Assembly: GCA_900769055.1 (NCBI GenBank)
Contig: CAAGFF010000176.1
Location: 1 to 7,805 of the forward strand
From: an uncultured Prevotella sp.
GTDB lineage: Bacteria; Bacteroidota; Bacteroidia; Bacteroidales; Bacteroidaceae
Direction: 5' to 3'
DNA: 7,805 bases
Part shown: piece after piece, positions 6,482-7,805 of the stretch
How the letters are laid out: each line of letters begins with the position of its first letter
Numbering within the stretch: position 1 is the first letter of the stretch
The notes under the pieces: model-generated
Told to the model about the DNA's origin: nothing
What the model saw: the letters and a program-made list of their open reading frames with translations, nothing else
Database searches by the model: none
Translations under genes and position numbers: made by a program

Positions 6482-6512
6482 CAAAATTACACCTTTTCAG
6501 AAAACCAGCAAA
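6482..6512 (-). promoter_or_regulatory. Predicted Bacteroidetes-type promoter of the DUF4294 gene
   Basis: On the minus strand, TTTG (plus-strand CAAA, 6509-6512) and TAATTTTG (plus-strand CAAAATTA, 6482-6489) fit the -33 and -7 elements with a 19-nt spacer. Transcription would start close to 6475-6478, giving a leader of only a few bases before the ATG at 6471. This supports the ATG over the upstream GTG. Confidence 0.55.
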
Positions 6513-6530
6513 ATAATAATGTAAAATAAC

Positions 6531-6561
6531 TTGTTTTTTTCGTTCTTTTATATTATGTTTG
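6531..6561 (+). promoter_or_regulatory. Predicted Bacteroidetes-type promoter of the helix-hairpin-helix gene
   Basis: TTG (6531-6533) and TATGTTTG (6554-6561) match the -33 and TAnnTTTG -7 elements with a 20-nt spacer, the same spacing as the Lrp-gene promoter. The expected start site near 6566 leaves a leader of about 20 nt to the ATG at 6585. A T-run lies directly after the TTG. Confidence 0.65.
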
Positions 6562-6584
6562 CAGGGCAAATAATATTGTGGACT

Positions 6585-7805
6585 ATGAAAACATCTATTT
6601 TCATTATCATATTTCTAATGTTCAGCTCACAGGCATCTGCACAGCAAACGCATGATACGCTTGATGACCCGTTCCTAAGACTTGAGGACCTTGACGGAGC
6701 AGAGTCGGAAGACTGGACTATCTCATACGAGGAACTGAGCGAGCTTGCAGAGAACAAGATAGACATCAATACAGCCAAGGAAGACGACCTCTTGCGACTG
6801 CCTTTCCTAAGCGGACAGCAGGTGATGGACATACAGGAATATCTCTACCGCTATGGAGCCATACGCTCGGCGGCCGAGCTGATGATGATTCCGTCCATAG
6901 ACTACAATACCCGTCAGATGCTTGTGCGATGTATATACTTCGGTGACAACCGCATACAGAAACGCTTCCCGTCCATAGACTCCATAATGAGGAAGGGGCG
7001 CAATGAGATAATGGCTACGGCCCACATACCGCTTTACGAGCGCGATGGCGACAAGAACGGCTATCTTGGATATCAGTATAAACATTGGATAAGATACCAG
7101 TTCACATACGGCAAGTGGATAAAGGCAGGCATCATGGCCTCGCAGGATGCAGGCGAGCCATTCTTTGCAGGGAAAAACAAGTGGGGCTACGACTATGTAT
7201 CACCATATTTTCTCATACGCGACTGCGGCAGGCTCAAGGCACTGGCCGTGGGACGCTACAGGCTGAGGTTCGGCATGGGTATTGTAATGAACAGCAGCTT
7301 CACGCTTGGCAAACAGGCATCTATCAGCTCGCTCGGACGTTCATCACAAGGTATATTCGCTCATTCCTCACGTCAGGAGTACAACTATATGCAGGGTGTG
7401 GCAGCAACGGTAGAGGCTCTAAGGCATCTTGACTTGACGGGCTTTGTGTCTTATAGAAAGATTGATGCTACGCTGAACAACGACGAGAACAGCATATCAA
7501 CTATCCTGAAGACAGGCTACCACCGAACAATAAGCGAGATGTCGAGACGAAGGAATGCCTCACAGACCATAGCAGGAGGCAATGTCCGATACCATAACAA
7601 TGGTTTCCATCTTGGTGTAACGGGCTATTTCACCACATTTGACAAGATGCTGCGGCCAGACACTTCAAGGCTGTACAAACGCTACTCTCCACAAGGCAAG
7701 GATTTTTGGAACATTGGCGTGGACTACGGATATACAAGCAGAAGACTGACCATAAGCGGAGAGACGGCAACAGGTGACTGCGGAGCCATAGCTACGATAA
7801 ACAGC
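6585..7805 (+). CDS. Helix-hairpin-helix protein with predicted outer-membrane barrel region (3' end outside window)
   Basis: An uninterrupted frame of 407 codons runs from the ATG at 6585 to the window edge, so the protein is incomplete. Residues 1-19 are a signal peptide ending ASA, with Gln20 as the first mature residue. Residues 21-57 are acidic. Residues about 58-118 resemble a ComEA-like helix-hairpin-helix region: KIDINTAKEDDLLRLPFLS is the typical first hairpin motif, and a second helical segment ends MMIPSID. From about residue 140, alternating aromatic and polar stretches such as YKHWIRYQFTYGKW, AVGRYRLRFGMG and FHLGVTGYFTTF look like the beta-strands of an outer-membrane barrel. 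Similar secreted helix-hairpin-helix proteins occur in Bacteroidales, with no established function that I can name. DNA uptake or binding at the cell surface is possible but unproven. A divergent promoter region separates it from the DUF4294 gene. Confidence 0.85.
   Translation, partial: MKTSIFIIIFLMFSSQASAQQTHDTLDDPFLRLEDLDGAESEDWTISYEELSELAENKIDINTAKEDDLLRLPFLSGQQVMDIQEYLYRYGAIRSAAELMMIPSIDYNTRQMLVRCIYFGDNRIQKRFPSIDSIMRKGRNEIMATAHIPLYERDGDKNGYLGYQYKHWIRYQFTYGKWIKAGIMASQDAGEPFFAGKNKWGYDYVSPYFLIRDCGRLKALAVGRYRLRFGMGIVMNSSFTLGKQASISSLGRSSQGIFAHSSRQEYNYMQGVAATVEALRHLDLTGFVSYRKIDATLNNDENSISTILKTGYHRTISEMSRRRNASQTIAGGNVRYHNNGFHLGVTGYFTTFDKMLRPDTSRLYKRYSPQGKDFWNIGVDYGYTSRRLTISGETATGDCGAIATINS

Overview
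The window reads as a chromosomal segment of a Bacteroidales bacterium, most likely Prevotella or a close relative. Three things point there. Promoter-like sequences fit the Bacteroidetes pattern (TTG or TTTG at -33, TAnnTTTG at -7). Shine-Dalgarno sequences are lacking and the leaders are A-rich. The gene families include DUF4294, a type II glutaminyl cyclase-like M28 enzyme, and a helix-hairpin-helix protein with a predicted outer-membrane barrel. This placement rests on recognition, not on a database search.

Layout. Positions 12-1886 hold two tandem FKBP-type prolyl isomerases for the cell envelope, 9 nt apart: a lipoprotein, then a secreted form with a Lys/Ala/Pro-rich tail. A strong hairpin terminator follows at 1938-1980. 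Next is a 579-bp gene-free stretch (1887-2465). It carries a perfect 30-bp inverted repeat, four tandem 22-nt units, and the promoter region of an Lrp/AsnC regulator. The regulator (2466-2936) is followed after 25 nt by an unusual fusion (2962-4725) of a C26 gamma-glutamyl hydrolase with an M19 dipeptidase. After 84 nt comes a membrane-anchored M28 glutaminyl-cyclase-like enzyme (4810-5814). These three may be co-transcribed.

A convergent DUF4294 gene lies on the minus strand (5824-6471). From a 113-bp divergent promoter region, a helix-hairpin-helix/beta-barrel protein starts at 6585 and runs off the window end.

How the genes may work together. The FKBPs probably assist folding of exported proteins. 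The Lrp-like regulator probably senses amino acids and may control the fusion enzyme, which looks built to break a gamma-glutamyl bond and then a dipeptide in the cytoplasm. The glutaminyl-cyclase candidate would cyclise N-terminal Gln on exported proteins. Both signal-peptidase-I substrates next to it (DUF4294 and the helix-hairpin-helix protein) are predicted to begin with Gln after cleavage, as expected for its substrates. No mobile element, CRISPR array, tRNA or rRNA was seen.
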